DNA of 64,000 bases from Methylocystis parvus OBBP (GTDB lineage: Bacteria > Pseudomonadota > Alphaproteobacteria > Rhizobiales > Beijerinckiaceae), in assembly GCF_027571405.1 (NCBI RefSeq), contig NZ_CP092970.1, forward strand, positions 124,001 through 188,000. The letters are read 5' to 3'. Both the position numbers and the translations under genes were made by a program. The notes under the pieces were generated by a model. That model made no database searches, was not told the origin of the DNA, and was given only the letters and a program-made list of their open reading frames with translations. Shown here in pieces: positions 34,609 to 43,840 of the stretch; the first letter of the stretch is position 1; every line of letters begins with the position of its first letter.

Positions 34609-35298
34609 TCAGCTCTCGTCCTCTTTTTCGGCAAAGAGACGAAGCGCCTCCGCGTTCACGATCGTGATGGAGCGATAGGTATGCGTAAGCCAACCTTCTG
34701 CCGCGAAGCACTGCAGCGCAGCATTCACTTGTTTACGGGATGCGTTCGCCATTGCGCCGAATTCCGCCTGAGAAAGGGGGATCGGTCTGTCGCCAATCCA
34801 TGTGGCCCGATTGAGGACCGAAGCGATTCGTCTGGTTGCTTCGGGCTTTTGGAGATCGTGGATCACGCGGACGAGCGTCGTGAAGGTGACCATCAATATT
34901 TGCGCGAAATGGCGCGCCGCCTGCGGATCGAGCGCCGCGATCTGATCCATTGCTTCGAGCGGCAGGTGCATCATCCAGGTTTCGACGATCGCGCGCAATT
35001 CGCCCCGACGCGGGTGTCGGGTGAAAAAGCAGCCTTCACCGGTCCAGTGGCCCGGCGCGCCGAGGTGGATCAGGCGTGGGATCGACATCGGCGGCGCTAT
35101 GTTCGCCGCCACTGTTCCGTCGACGAGCCCGTAGATGCCGCCGATTGGATCGCCGAGGCGAAAGACAACGTCCCCTGGCGCATATCTCAGTAGCTTCGAC
35201 CTCTGCAGCACTTCGGCGCGAAAAGCTTCAGGTTGTTCAGAAAGCCAGCCCGCGCCGCTGAGAATCCGATCCGCCTTCGCCTTGCTCATTCGCGTCAT
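34609..35298 (-). CDS. Crp/Fnr-family transcriptional regulator
   Basis: The start at 35298 (MTRMSKAKADRIL) removes an improbable N-terminus. Residues about 20-130 form a cyclic-nucleotide-binding-like beta-roll (LLRYAPGDVVFRLGDPIGGI, LIHLGAPGHWTGEG). A long dimer helix and a C-terminal winged helix (PLSQAEFGAMANASRKQVNA, ALQCFAAEGWLTHTYR) follow. No N-terminal Fe-S cysteine cluster is seen, so it is not an oxygen-sensing Fnr. It is divergent from the DUF1254 pair and may control it. Confidence 0.82.
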   Translation of the reverse strand: MTRMSKAKADRILSGAGWLSEQPEAFRAEVLQRSKLLRYAPGDVVFRLGDPIGGIYGLVDGTVAANIAPPMSIPRLIHLGAPGHWTGEGCFFTRHPRRGELRAIVETWMMHLPLEAMDQIAALDPQAARHFAQILMVTFTTLVRVIHDLQKPEATRRIASVLNRATWIGDRPIPLSQAEFGAMANASRKQVNAALQCFAAEGWLTHTYRSITIVNAEALRLFAEKEDES

Positions 35299-35428
35299 TG
35301 AAATGTGGCCCCGTGGCGATTTTGACAGGACAATAGCGGCGGGCGCCCATGAAGCGTCCGGCTTCTTTCGGGCTTCCGTGCACACGCCAGTACGATGATC
35401 GCGTACTCTACGAAGGCCACATAAACCA

Positions 35429-35448
35429 ATTGTCCCGAATCGGACAAT
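35429..35448. promoter_or_regulatory. Perfect palindromic operator candidate
   Basis: ATTGTCC and GGACAAT arms flank the six bases CGAATC, giving a 20-bp dyad centred between the Crp/Fnr-type gene (start 35298) and the first DUF1254 gene (start 35522). Size and TTG...CAA ends fit a Crp/Fnr-type dimer site, though not the classic TTGAT/ATCAA form. Confidence 0.6.
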
Positions 35449-35521
35449 CCTGTGAAATTTCCGATGCTATGAGTTAGTTCGCAGACACGAGCTTGACCAA
35501 TTTATAGGAGATAGTGCGATC

Positions 35522-36943
35522 ATGATTTCCAGCGCAGCGGCTGCAATCAGAAGATATTCGCTTGCTCTGGGCGCGTTCATCGGGCTCGGCGCTACGGCTG
35601 TGGCCCAGACGGCGCTCTCGCCCGAAGAGACCTACGCGCTGGCGCGCGACGCTTATCTCTTCGCCTATCCGATCGTGAGCATGGACGTCACGATGCGCCA
35701 GGCGACCAACGTGCCCGACGCGGCCACGGTCAATCTGCGCGCGCCCGTCAATCAGTTCGCCCATGCGCGCGCCTATCCCAAAGCCGACGAAAAGGACGTG
35801 GTGCGGTATAATTTCGATACGCTCTACTCCATGGCTTGGCTCGATCTGTCATCCGAGCCGCTCATTCTTTCCGTCCCCGATACACAAGGCCGCTACTACC
35901 TGCTGCCGATGCTCGACATGTGGACGGATGTCTTCTCCGTGGTCGGCAGCCGGACGACGGGCACGAAGGCCGCGAACTATGCCATTGTCGGGCCGGACTG
36001 GCGCGGTGCCCTGCCGGCCGGCGTCGAAAAGATCGTCGCGCCGACGCCGGCGATCTGGATATTGGGCCGCACCAAGACGGATGGGCCAGCCGATTACGAC
36101 AACGTCCACAAGGTTCAGGACGGCTACCGGCTGACGCCTCTCTCGCGGTGGGGCAAGGCCTATGCGCCGCCGAAGTCGCTCCCGACCGATCCGTCGATCG
36201 ACGACAAGACCCCGCCGCTCGTCCAGGTCAACAAGCTCGACGGTGTCGCCATGTTGACGCGGCTCGCCGACCTGATGGTCAAGTATCCTCCGCATCCGAA
36301 CGACTATCCGATCCTATTCCGGCTCCGCCAGCTCGGACTGGAGCCGGGTAAGTCCTTTGACGCCTCCAAGCTCGATCCGCAAATCAAGTCCATCGTCAAC
36401 AAGGCGGCGAAGGACACGATCACCGCGATGCCTGTGAAAATGCTCACCATGACCCCGGCCGAAAATGGCTGGAATATCGGTAGAGAGCACATGGGCACTT
36501 ATGGCACCGCCTATCAATGGCGCGCGTTGATCGCTTTGGGAGGCCTCGGCGCCAACCTTCCTGAAGATGCCGTTTACCCCACGGCGTTCACCGATGGTGA
36601 GGGCAAGCCGCTCAATGGCGCCAACAAGTACCTGCTCCATTTTGCCAAGGGTCAGACGCCGCCAGCCAACGCCTTCTGGTCGATCACCATGTATGACAAG
36701 GACGGCTTCCAGGTTCCCAATCCGATCGATCGCTACGCCATCGGCAGCTACGACAAGCTGGAATACAACACTGACGGCTCGATAGACATCTATGTGCAAG
36801 CCGATTCGCCCGGCAAGGGCAAGGAAGCGAATTGGCTGCCGGCGCCCAGGGCGGCGTTCCAGCCGACCATGCGGCTCTATTCGCCGCGTCGGGAAGTGCT
36901 CGACGGATCCTGGTCTCCGCCGCCCCTCAAGCGCGTCAACTGA
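35522..36943 (+). CDS. DUF1254/DUF1214-family exported protein, copy 1
   Basis: An AGGAG site precedes the ATG at 35522. A signal peptide (YSLALGAFIGLGATAVAQ) is followed by the N-terminal DUF1254 domain (residues about 60-180: LFAYPIVSMDVTMRQATNVP, VRYNFDTLYSMAWLDLSSEP, RYYLLPMLDMWTDVF). The C-terminal DUF1214 domain (about 340-455) reads FWSITMYDKDGFQVPNPIDR, YAIGSYDKL and NWLPAP. The 473-residue length is typical. It is periplasmic; the activity of this family is not firmly known. Confidence 0.87.
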   Translation: MISSAAAAIRRYSLALGAFIGLGATAVAQTALSPEETYALARDAYLFAYPIVSMDVTMRQATNVPDAATVNLRAPVNQFAHARAYPKADEKDVVRYNFDTLYSMAWLDLSSEPLILSVPDTQGRYYLLPMLDMWTDVFSVVGSRTTGTKAANYAIVGPDWRGALPAGVEKIVAPTPAIWILGRTKTDGPADYDNVHKVQDGYRLTPLSRWGKAYAPPKSLPTDPSIDDKTPPLVQVNKLDGVAMLTRLADLMVKYPPHPNDYPILFRLRQLGLEPGKSFDASKLDPQIKSIVNKAAKDTITAMPVKMLTMTPAENGWNIGREHMGTYGTAYQWRALIALGGLGANLPEDAVYPTAFTDGEGKPLNGANKYLLHFAKGQTPPANAFWSITMYDKDGFQVPNPIDRYAIGSYDKLEYNTDGSIDIYVQADSPGKGKEANWLPAPRAAFQPTMRLYSPRREVLDGSWSPPPLKRVN

Positions 36944-37015
36944 GGTCCGATCTTTTCGCGCGGCGCGCGTTTCGCATCCGCCTCGGCAAATCAAGTTGCC
37001 TCGAAGGAGAAACGA

Positions 37016-38410
37016 ATGAAGAAGAACGTGGTATCCGCGGCATGCGCGCTCATGTTACTGGGAGCGCCGTCAGCGTCGGCGCAGCAGATGGTTTCGGCGG
37101 ACGAAGCCCGCGAGATCGCACGGGAGACTTTTGTCTACGCCTATCCGCTCATCCTGTCGGAAATTACTTTTCGGGTCGGCAAGAATGTCGAAGCTCCCAT
37201 CGGGACCAGCGCTCCGCTCAATCAGTTCGGCCATATGCGGGCGTTTCCGGATCCGTCGTTCACCATCGTGGTGCGCCCGAATGCAGATACACTCTACTCA
37301 TCCCTTGGATATGATGTGACGAAAGAGCCGCTGGTCATCAGCGTGCCGGCGGCGGGTGACCGCTATTACCTGCTGCCCTTCCTCGACTTCTGGAGCGATG
37401 TGTTCACGGTTCCGGGGACGCGCACCACGGGGAACGAGGCGCAGACCTTCGCGATCACGGGCCCGAACTGGAAGGGTAAATTGCCGGCCGGGGTCAAGCA
37501 GTACCGCAGCCCGACCGGAATGGGGCTGCTGATCGGCAGGGCCCAGACCAATGGCAAGGCCGACTATGCGGCGGTGCGTATGTTCCAGGACGGCATTAAG
37601 GCGGCGCCGCTGAGCGCTTACGGCAAGCCCTACACGCCGCCAAAAGGCAAGGTCGATCCGAAGCAGGACATGAGTGCGCCTCCGGACCAGATCGACAGAA
37701 TGGATGCTTCCCGGTTCTTCAGCATGTTCGCCGAACTGATGAAGACCAATCCGCCGCACGCCAACGACAATCCGATCCTCGACCGGATGAAGCGTATCGG
37801 AATCGAACCCGGCAAGAGTTTCAAACTCACTTCCGCACCGAAGGAGGTGCAGGACGCACTGAATTCGGCGCCGACCGTGGCGCTTCCGCAGATCAAGGAG
37901 GCTTGGAGAAAGGCTGGCGTGCTCGCCAATGGCTGGCGCACCAATATGACGGCGATTGGAACCTACGGAACGGACTATCTGCATCGGGCCGGGGTGGCCT
38001 ATGGCGGATATGGCGCAAACGCCATCGAGGACGCGCTCTATCCGACGGCCTTCGCCGACGCCAACGGCCAGCCCTTCAGCAGCGACAGGCGCTATGTCCT
38101 GCATTTCGCCAAGGATCAGATTCCGCCGGTGCGCGGCTTCTGGTCGCTGACCATGTACGACGAGCGCCAGCTGTTCACGGCCAACGCGATCGATCGCTAT
38201 GCGATCGGCGACCGCGACAAGCTCGCCTTCAATGCCGATGGGTCGCTCGACCTTTACATTCAGCGCGAGTCGCCGGGCAAGGAGAAGGAGTCCAATTGGC
38301 TCCCGGCGCCAGAGAGCGGTTCCTTCACCATGAACTTGCGGCTCTACTGGCCGAAGGCCGAGGTCCTGAACGGCTCCTGGGCGCCGCCGCCGGTGAAGCG
38401 AGTAAATTGA
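37016..38410 (+). CDS. DUF1254/DUF1214-family exported protein, copy 2
   Basis: A GAAGGAGA site precedes the ATG. A signal peptide ends near PSASA, followed by FVYAYPLILSEITFRVGKNV, VRPNADTLYSSLGYDVTKEP and RYYLLPFLDFWSDVFTVPGT. The C-terminal domain has GFWSLTMYDERQLFTANAID, RYAIGDRDKLAFN and SNWLPAP. Copies 1 and 2 are paralogues about 70 bases apart and are likely co-transcribed. Both end with the same PPPxKRVN tail. Confidence 0.87.
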   Translation: MKKNVVSAACALMLLGAPSASAQQMVSADEAREIARETFVYAYPLILSEITFRVGKNVEAPIGTSAPLNQFGHMRAFPDPSFTIVVRPNADTLYSSLGYDVTKEPLVISVPAAGDRYYLLPFLDFWSDVFTVPGTRTTGNEAQTFAITGPNWKGKLPAGVKQYRSPTGMGLLIGRAQTNGKADYAAVRMFQDGIKAAPLSAYGKPYTPPKGKVDPKQDMSAPPDQIDRMDASRFFSMFAELMKTNPPHANDNPILDRMKRIGIEPGKSFKLTSAPKEVQDALNSAPTVALPQIKEAWRKAGVLANGWRTNMTAIGTYGTDYLHRAGVAYGGYGANAIEDALYPTAFADANGQPFSSDRRYVLHFAKDQIPPVRGFWSLTMYDERQLFTANAIDRYAIGDRDKLAFNADGSLDLYIQRESPGKEKESNWLPAPESGSFTMNLRLYWPKAEVLNGSWAPPPVKRVN

Positions 38411-38645
38411 GCGCGCCCACATTCGTGCTCGCCCATGAGAAAGATTGTCTCGGCCGGAAAGGTCGGGACGGAAAGCCGCTCTCGCGTCGGACCAGCACGG
38501 GAGACGCGCTGAGCTGCGACCGACACGGACGTTCTGGGCGCCATTGGTGGCGGATGCAATTTTTTCGCACAGCGGGCGTGCCGACGACATCCAACCTTCC
38601 ACCTAACCTCGACGGCGCGCATTGATTGCTTCGGGACTGACGATA

Positions 38646-39688
38646 ATGCTCAACTTCGGTAACGCCAAAGGGCGCGTCGCTACGAGCGCCATTGCTCTCG
38701 CCTTCATCGCTGCGCCGGCGTTCGGCGCCGACCTGCCCGCCCACAAGGGTCAGCCGCTTGCGCCCCCTCCGGCTTTTACCTGGACGGGCCTCTATGTCGG
38801 CTTCACCTTCGCACATGCATGGACCGGCAGCGATCCAATCCATGCGCGCACGGTCAGTCTCGTCGACAGCGCGCTTGCCGGCTTCGGCCCGGTTTCGGCG
38901 CTCGGAGCCAATGGCGTGATCGGCGCGCGGCTCGACGGATTCCTGAGTGGAGGCCAGATCGGCTATAACTGGCAATTTGCTGACCATTTCGTCGTTGGTC
39001 TGGAAGCGGGCGTTTCCGGGGCCAGCGTCAGGGGCGGCGGCGGCTTCGGCAATATCGTCGCCAACGGTCCGGCGTCCTACGCGGTGACGAGTGCAACGCT
39101 CAGGCGAAGCCTCGAATATCTGGGCACTGTTCGCGGACGCCTTGGTTATGCGGTGACGCCAAACATTCTTGTCTACGCCACCGGAGGCCTAGCGTTCGGA
39201 GGCGCCAATCAGACCTTAACACTGCAGCAGACCCTCGTTCCGTCCGCCCTCGTCGCGAGAACGGTCAAGGGCGATCAATACAATAATCTTGTCGGTTGGA
39301 CGATCGGCGGCGGCGCCGAGATGGCCCTGTCGCGCGCCTTGAGCGCCAAACTCGAATATCTCTATTATGATCTTTTACAACAGTGGCGCGCTCTGGGGCG
39401 ATGCGTTGGATTGATCCGCTTGTCGGACTACGCGTTCGCCATCAGTTATCGCCCGCCGACGAATTCCAGCTCCGGGGCGACATTGGCGGCTTCGGCGCCG
39501 GCAGCAAGTTCAGCTGGCAGTGCTTTGGCGGTTACAATCACGATTTCGAATTCAACGGCCTGAAGTTTACCGGCACGCTCGGCTATCGCGTCTTGGGCAT
39601 CGATTATTCGCGCGGATGGGGTAACGAGCGACGTGGAGTCGACGCCGTCTTCCACGGCCCTGTGTCAGGCGTGAGCATGCAGTTTTGA
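38646..39688 (+). pseudogene. Chimeric outer-membrane beta-barrel protein gene
   Basis: The start at 38646 gives a signal peptide (AIALAFIAAPAFGADLP) and a typical small alphaproteobacterial barrel (FTWTGLYVGFTFAHAWTGSD, SGGQIGYNWQFADHFVVGLE, AKLEYLYYDL). After about 39380 the frame no longer fits. A different frame continues the C-terminus of another barrel (PLVGLRVRHQLSPADEFQLR, FSWQCFGGYNHDFEFNGLKF), ending in Phe (VSGVSMQF), as required for barrel assembly. Two barrel genes seem fused out of frame. Confidence 0.6.
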
Positions 39689-39756
39689 CCGCAAAGCGAT
39701 TGCGGTCTCATGTCCAGCCCGCGTTGTACCGAGCATACCGATTGCAGGGCAGGCAC

Positions 39757-39997
39757 CGAAGCGCTTCAGCCGGCCGAAGCCGTGTTCGATGCGAGCACGG
39801 GCTTTGTAGAGGGTCCGAGCGAAGAAGGCGGGTCTGTTCTTTTCGTTGGCTTTGTGCGGGATGACGGGCGCGATGCCACGGCGTCGGGCAGCCTCGCGAT
39901 TGGCCTTGCTGGCATAGCCTTTGTCGCAGATGATGGCACGCGGCCGGATGTCGGGACCGATGTCGAGCAGCGTCTCGAAAGGGGTCGTTTGCGGGAG
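39757..39997 (-). pseudogene. IS5-family transposase fragment, C-terminal region
   Basis: The minus strand reads TPFETLLDIGPDIRPRAIIC, then DKGYASKANREAARRRGIAP and ARTLYKARARIEHGFGRLKR. This is the last third of an IS5-type transposase, including the final Glu in the RIEHGFG region. Both ends are missing; it abuts the resolvase remnant. Confidence 0.65.
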
Positions 39998-40008
39998 GGG
40001 GCGGAATC

Positions 40009-40619
40009 CTACGCTAAGCCGAGAACTCGCTTTCCGTAAGTTCTGAGCTCGCCCTTTGGGCCGACGTAGCGATAGAGGGTGACGCGTTCGATACCGAGTT
40101 CGGCGCAAAGCGCGGAGACCGGAGTGTCGCGTTGAGCCATCGCGGCCTGAGCGAGACGAACCTGGGCTTTGGTGAGGGCGAATTTTCTGCCTCCCTTACG
40201 ACCCCGGGCGCGGGCGCAAGCCCAGCCATGGTGCGCTCACGGATCAGATCACGTTCGAACTCCGCGAGCGTCGCGAAGATGCCGAAGATCATGCGGCCGG
40301 ACGAAGTGGTCGTATCGATTTGCGCGCCCTTTCCGGTCAGCACTCGCAACCCTACGCCGCGTCCTGAAAGGTCTTTGACGACGTTGACCAGATGGGCGAG
40401 GGACCGCCCAAGCCGGTCGAGCTTCCAGACCACGAGCACGTCGCCCTCGCGCAACGCCCGAAGACAGGCCTCCAGGCCCGGGCGATTGTCCCTGCCGCCC
40501 GAGGCGCGGTCCTCATAAACCTGATCCGGCTGGACGCCAGCGGCGCCCAGGGCGTCGCGCTGCAAGTCGAGAGACTGCGAGCCGTCGGCTTTCGAGACGC
40601 GGGCATATCCGATCAGCAT
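40009..40619 (-). pseudogene. Tn3-type resolvase (serine recombinase), frameshifted
   Basis: The N-terminus holds the catalytic Ser (GYARVSKADGSQSLDLQRDA), with RASGGRDNRPGLEACLRALR, WKLDRLGRSLAHL and LAEFERDLIRERTMAGL. After this a one-base deletion shifts the frame. The other frame continues ARGRKGGRKFALTKAQVRLA and the helix-turn-helix (VSALCAELGIERVTLYRYVG) to a TAG ending at 40009. It is divergent from the Tn3-type transposase fragment. Confidence 0.75.
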
Positions 40620-40744
40620 GTTTCACAAACGATGGTTTGAGGCAGCGGAGACGGCGGGGCTGCTTTGTCACCCAAATTTGTATCTTAATCCGCATCTTAA
40701 ACAAAGTGTCTTAAACCATCATCAAACTTGAAAAAGGAACACAT
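40620..40744. other. Presumed res site between resolvase and transposase
   Basis: The 125 bases between the divergent resolvase and Tn3 transposase starts are AT-rich relative to neighbours and contain repeated TTAAxC/CTTAAA elements (TATCTTAATCC, CATCTTAAAC, TGTCTTAAACC). This is where a Tn3-type res site is expected. Individual subsites were not defined. Confidence 0.45.
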
Positions 40745-41536
40745 ATGCCGCGCCGGATCGTGCTGACGCCTCGGCAAAGAGAAGCGCTTCTGCGCCTGTC
40801 GACCGACCAGGCGGAACTGCTCGTCCATTACACGCTCAGCGACGAGGATATCGCTCACATCGAGCGGCGACGGCGTCCCCATAACAAATACGGTTTCGCG
40901 CTGCAGCTTTGCGCGCTGCGCTACCCGGGGCGCATTCTGGCGCCGGGGGAGCTGATCCCGAAGGAGGTTTTGGAATTCATCGGAGCGCAGCTCGGCCTGC
41001 GTGCTGACGATCTCGCAGATTACGCGGTGCGCGAGGAGACTCGCCACGAGCATCTTTCCGAGTTGCGCAAGATTTACGGTTTTCGTTCCTTTTCAGGGCG
41101 CGTCGCTCGCGACTTGCGAGACTGGCTCGGCCGCGAAGCCGAGCTCGCGGCGTCGAACGAGGACCTGGTTCGTCGGTTCGTGAACGAATGCCGCCAATCT
41201 CGCACGATCCTTCCGACGATATCGACGATCGAGCGCTTGTCCGCCGATGCGTTGGTCGACGCAGAACGCAAGTTCGAAAGCCGAATAGCTGATCGATTGA
41301 GTCCCGAGGTCAGAGAGCGATTGCTGCGTCTCCTCGAAGAGACGGTCGATGAACGGGTGACGCGCTATATTTGGCTTCGGCAATTCGAGCCAGGCGCCAA
41401 TTCGTTGGCCGCCAATCGATTGCTCGACCGTCTCGAATATTTGGAAGGTCTTCCTCTTCCGGACGGTCTCTTGGCCGATGTGCCGGTTCATCGGGTTACG
41501 CGTCTGCGCAGGCAAAGAACGCAACAGCGAGGATGA
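40745..41536 (+). pseudogene. Tn3-family transposase, N-terminal fragment
   Basis: The product begins RRIVLTPRQREALLRLSTDQ and shows the N-terminal DUF4158 region of Tn3 transposases (DIAHIERRRRPHNKYGFALQ, LCALRYPGR, LRKIYGFRSF). It stops after LLADVPVHRVTRLRRQ, about a quarter of the usual ~970 residues. The catalytic DDE domain is absent. The 3' break coincides with the start of an IS5-like fragment. Confidence 0.75.
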
Positions 41537-41830
41537 GAAGAAGGCGATCAAGGAAGGGCGCATTCCCAAGGGCTAGGCGGAGAGGCCCGCGAAACTGCGG
41601 CAGAAAGATCGCGACGCGCGCTGGACCGTGAAGTTCAGCAAGGCGAAGGAGCGGCCCGACGGAACGAAGCCGCCGGTCGACATTGCGATCCCGACCTTCG
41701 GCTATCAGAACCGTGTCGCGATCGATAGGGGCTTCGGCTTCATCCGCACATGGATAGCCACGGACGCCGCAGCTTTCGGTGACCATGCCACGATGTTGCG
41801 CTGCGGCTCGATGTTCGGTGCCACTAGGAG
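41531..41830 (+). pseudogene. IS5-family transposase fragment with internal stop
   Basis: The frame reads DEKKAIKEGRIPKG, a TAG, then AERPAKLRQKDRDARWTVKF, SKAKERPDGTKPPVDIAIPT and FGYQNRVAIDRGFGFIRTW. It matches the central part of an IS5-type transposase. Start and end are missing. The region from here to 42346 shows no supported gene. Confidence 0.55.
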
Positions 41831-42346
41831 ATCCCTAACGGTGGCTCGACGCGCTACACGTATCTCGGCGGGTTTGCATCACTGTCCGCTTCCCAGTCGC
41901 CGGTTTTGTGCACCGCGGAATTACGTCGCCTTTCCGCCGATATCGTTTCGCGCCGAAAGCCGAGTCATCCGCCTCAGGAATGGACTTCGTGTGGTCGCCT
42001 CCCATAGGGTCGAGGTTAGAGTCCGCCAAACGCCGCAAATCGAATTTTCCGAGATCAGAATTTGCTAACGGCCTTTATCTTTTGCTCTCCGTTTCATGCG
42101 CCCACCACCGGTTGCATGGCGTTTCGTCCTATGGCCGCTGTCGCCGCCCAAAACCCTGCGGTCGCAACGATTTTCCCCTTGGCGCTGCACGCCAATTCCT
42201 CGCGCGCCAAAATCGCCGCGGCCTCCAGGGTCCTCCGCTCTGCTCCGGCCTCGCGCTTTTCGGCGCTTTGGTTCGGACGTCGCCTGTTGCGGCCATCAGG
42301 AACAGCCATCGCAACCGGGGCAGCCGCCCCAACGATGGAGAGCAAG

Positions 42347-42730
42347 ATGAAGACTTTTGCGGAATTCCAGATCCTCGGCCGCATCGGCAAGGTTCGCGAA
42401 GTCGGACAGACCATCCGCATTTCGATCTGCGCCAACTACGCTTTTAAAGACCACAACGGCGAGACGAAGGACAGGCCCTATTGGAACGAGATTACGGTCT
42501 GGAGCGAAAGCGCCCGCAAATATGTCCGCGACTATGCAAAGCCCGGCGATCTGGTGATGGCGCGCGGCACGCTGAAGCAGGGCAGCTTCGAGAAGGATGG
42601 GGCGAAGGTCTACACCGTCGACCTCAACTGCGACGATTTTTCGATCCTTGCTTCCACCAAGACCGACCAGTCGGGGAGCAACGAAGCCGATGCCGCGCTC
42701 GAGACGCAGAAGAAGGCGAAACGCAAGTGA
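42347..42730 (+). CDS. ssb: Single-stranded DNA-binding protein, plasmid type
   Basis: The ATG at 42347 (MKTFAEFQILGRIGKVREVG) has a GGAG site seven bases upstream, so the much longer frame from 42062 is rejected. An OB-fold of about 105 residues is visible (IRISICANYAFKDHNGETKD, YWNEITVWSESARKYVRDYA, KPGDLVMARGTLKQ). The tail is basic (KKAKRK) rather than the acidic DDDIPF end of chromosomal SSB. It probably protects transferred single-stranded DNA. Confidence 0.8.
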   Translation: MKTFAEFQILGRIGKVREVGQTIRISICANYAFKDHNGETKDRPYWNEITVWSESARKYVRDYAKPGDLVMARGTLKQGSFEKDGAKVYTVDLNCDDFSILASTKTDQSGSNEADAALETQKKAKRK

Positions 42731-42798
42731 CGCCAACGCGGGGGCCGTGCGCGACCCCTCGCCCGTGATTTCGCCCCCGGCAGCTCGGTTCGCAGCCC

Positions 42799-42822
42799 AG
42801 TTTGCCGGGGGCAAACTTTTTT
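42799..42822 (+). terminator. Hairpin-plus-T-run, copy 1
   Basis: AGTTTGCC and GGCAAACT arms around GGG are followed by a run of six T residues, 69 bases after the ssb stop. It has the form of an intrinsic terminator. The same hairpin recurs at 42878. Confidence 0.65.
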
Positions 42823-42877
42823 CCAGCGCCTGTCCTTACCTTCGATCCCTGCCCGCAGGGCGCAAAGTTCGGAGGCG

Positions 42878-42900
42878 AGTTTGCCCAGGGCAAACTTTTT
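42878..42900 (+). terminator. Hairpin-plus-T-run, copy 2
   Basis: The same AGTTTGCC/GGCAAACT arms around CAG, again followed by five T residues. Two near-identical palindromes 79 bases apart upstream of parA could also be partition or autoregulation sites. Confidence 0.55.
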
Positions 42901-43090
42901 AACGTCGACCGGCAAAACGCAACGGGCAGAAGGGCTCCTTGTCCGACCCCTGTGAAATCTCGCAGTCGTTCTCTTTGCGCGGCTGAGGCAAATAGTCTCC
43001 GTCGCTGCGTTTTTGCACCGACGGAGGGCATGGAGACATAATGAGCGCCGCCAATCGTGATCTTGTCGTGACGGCCGAGAAGGCGGCCGC

Positions 43091-43840
43091 ATGAAGGCGC
43101 TCGTCGTGAACAACGAGAAGGGCGGCGTCGGCAAGAGCACGCTCGCCGTGCATCTTGCCTGGTATTTCGCGGAGCGCGGCAAGCGCGTTCTCTTCCTCGA
43201 CCTCGATCCCCAGAGCAATGGCTCGACGACGCTCGAGACACACGTCGGCGACATCGACGCCGCGGCGTTATTTATGCGTCCAATCGCCATTCCGCCGCTG
43301 GCGAGCGCCGGCATTCGGGTCCTTGGCGGCAGCGCTGCTTTACGAAATATCGTCGCCGTGGACGGAAAGGTCATCGAACGGTTTCGCGCCAATCTCCGAG
43401 ACTCGTCGCGCGCCTTCGATATCGCCGTTATCGACACTCCGCCCACCTTCGGCGTGCGCAATCTCGCCGCGCTGGTCGCCGCGCAGTTCGTGTTGGCGCC
43501 CATCGACCTCGATGACTACGCCATCGACGGCATCGAAACGCTGCTCAAGCACATCGTCGGCGTGAAGCAGAAATATAATCCTGACCTTGCGTTTCTGGGC
43601 CTGATCCCGAACCGCTTGCAGACGACTTCGCCGCGCCAGCGGGAGAACTTGAAGAGCCTCGTCCAGAGGTTCGGCACAAAATATCTGTTCGACGGCGTGA
43701 TCCCGCAGCGCTCATCGATCGGCGAAGCGCTGGCCGAGAAAAAGCCTGTCTGGAGTCTGTCGAAGACGGCGGCGCGCGAGGCCGGGCGCGAGATGCGAAC
43801 CGTCTTCGACAAGCTTGCGATGAAGATGGAGACGCCATGA
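43091..43840 (+). CDS. parA: ParA-type partition ATPase
   Basis: The 249-residue Walker-type ATPase has the deviant Walker A motif with signature lysine (NNEKGGVGKSTLAVHLAWYF). It also has motif A' (FLDLDPQSNGS) and Walker B (DIAVIDTPPTFG). There is no N-terminal helix-turn-helix, so it is the short type Ib-like form. With the overlapping parB it would segregate the element at cell division. Its last codons overlap the parB start (ATGA). Confidence 0.88.
   Translation: MKALVVNNEKGGVGKSTLAVHLAWYFAERGKRVLFLDLDPQSNGSTTLETHVGDIDAAALFMRPIAIPPLASAGIRVLGGSAALRNIVAVDGKVIERFRANLRDSSRAFDIAVIDTPPTFGVRNLAALVAAQFVLAPIDLDDYAIDGIETLLKHIVGVKQKYNPDLAFLGLIPNRLQTTSPRQRENLKSLVQRFGTKYLFDGVIPQRSSIGEALAEKKPVWSLSKTAAREAGREMRTVFDKLAMKMETP

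Noticed and set aside
37298..38602. Minus-strand open frame of 434 codons
   Set aside because: It is antisense to the second DUF1254 gene, whose signal peptide and domains are clear.
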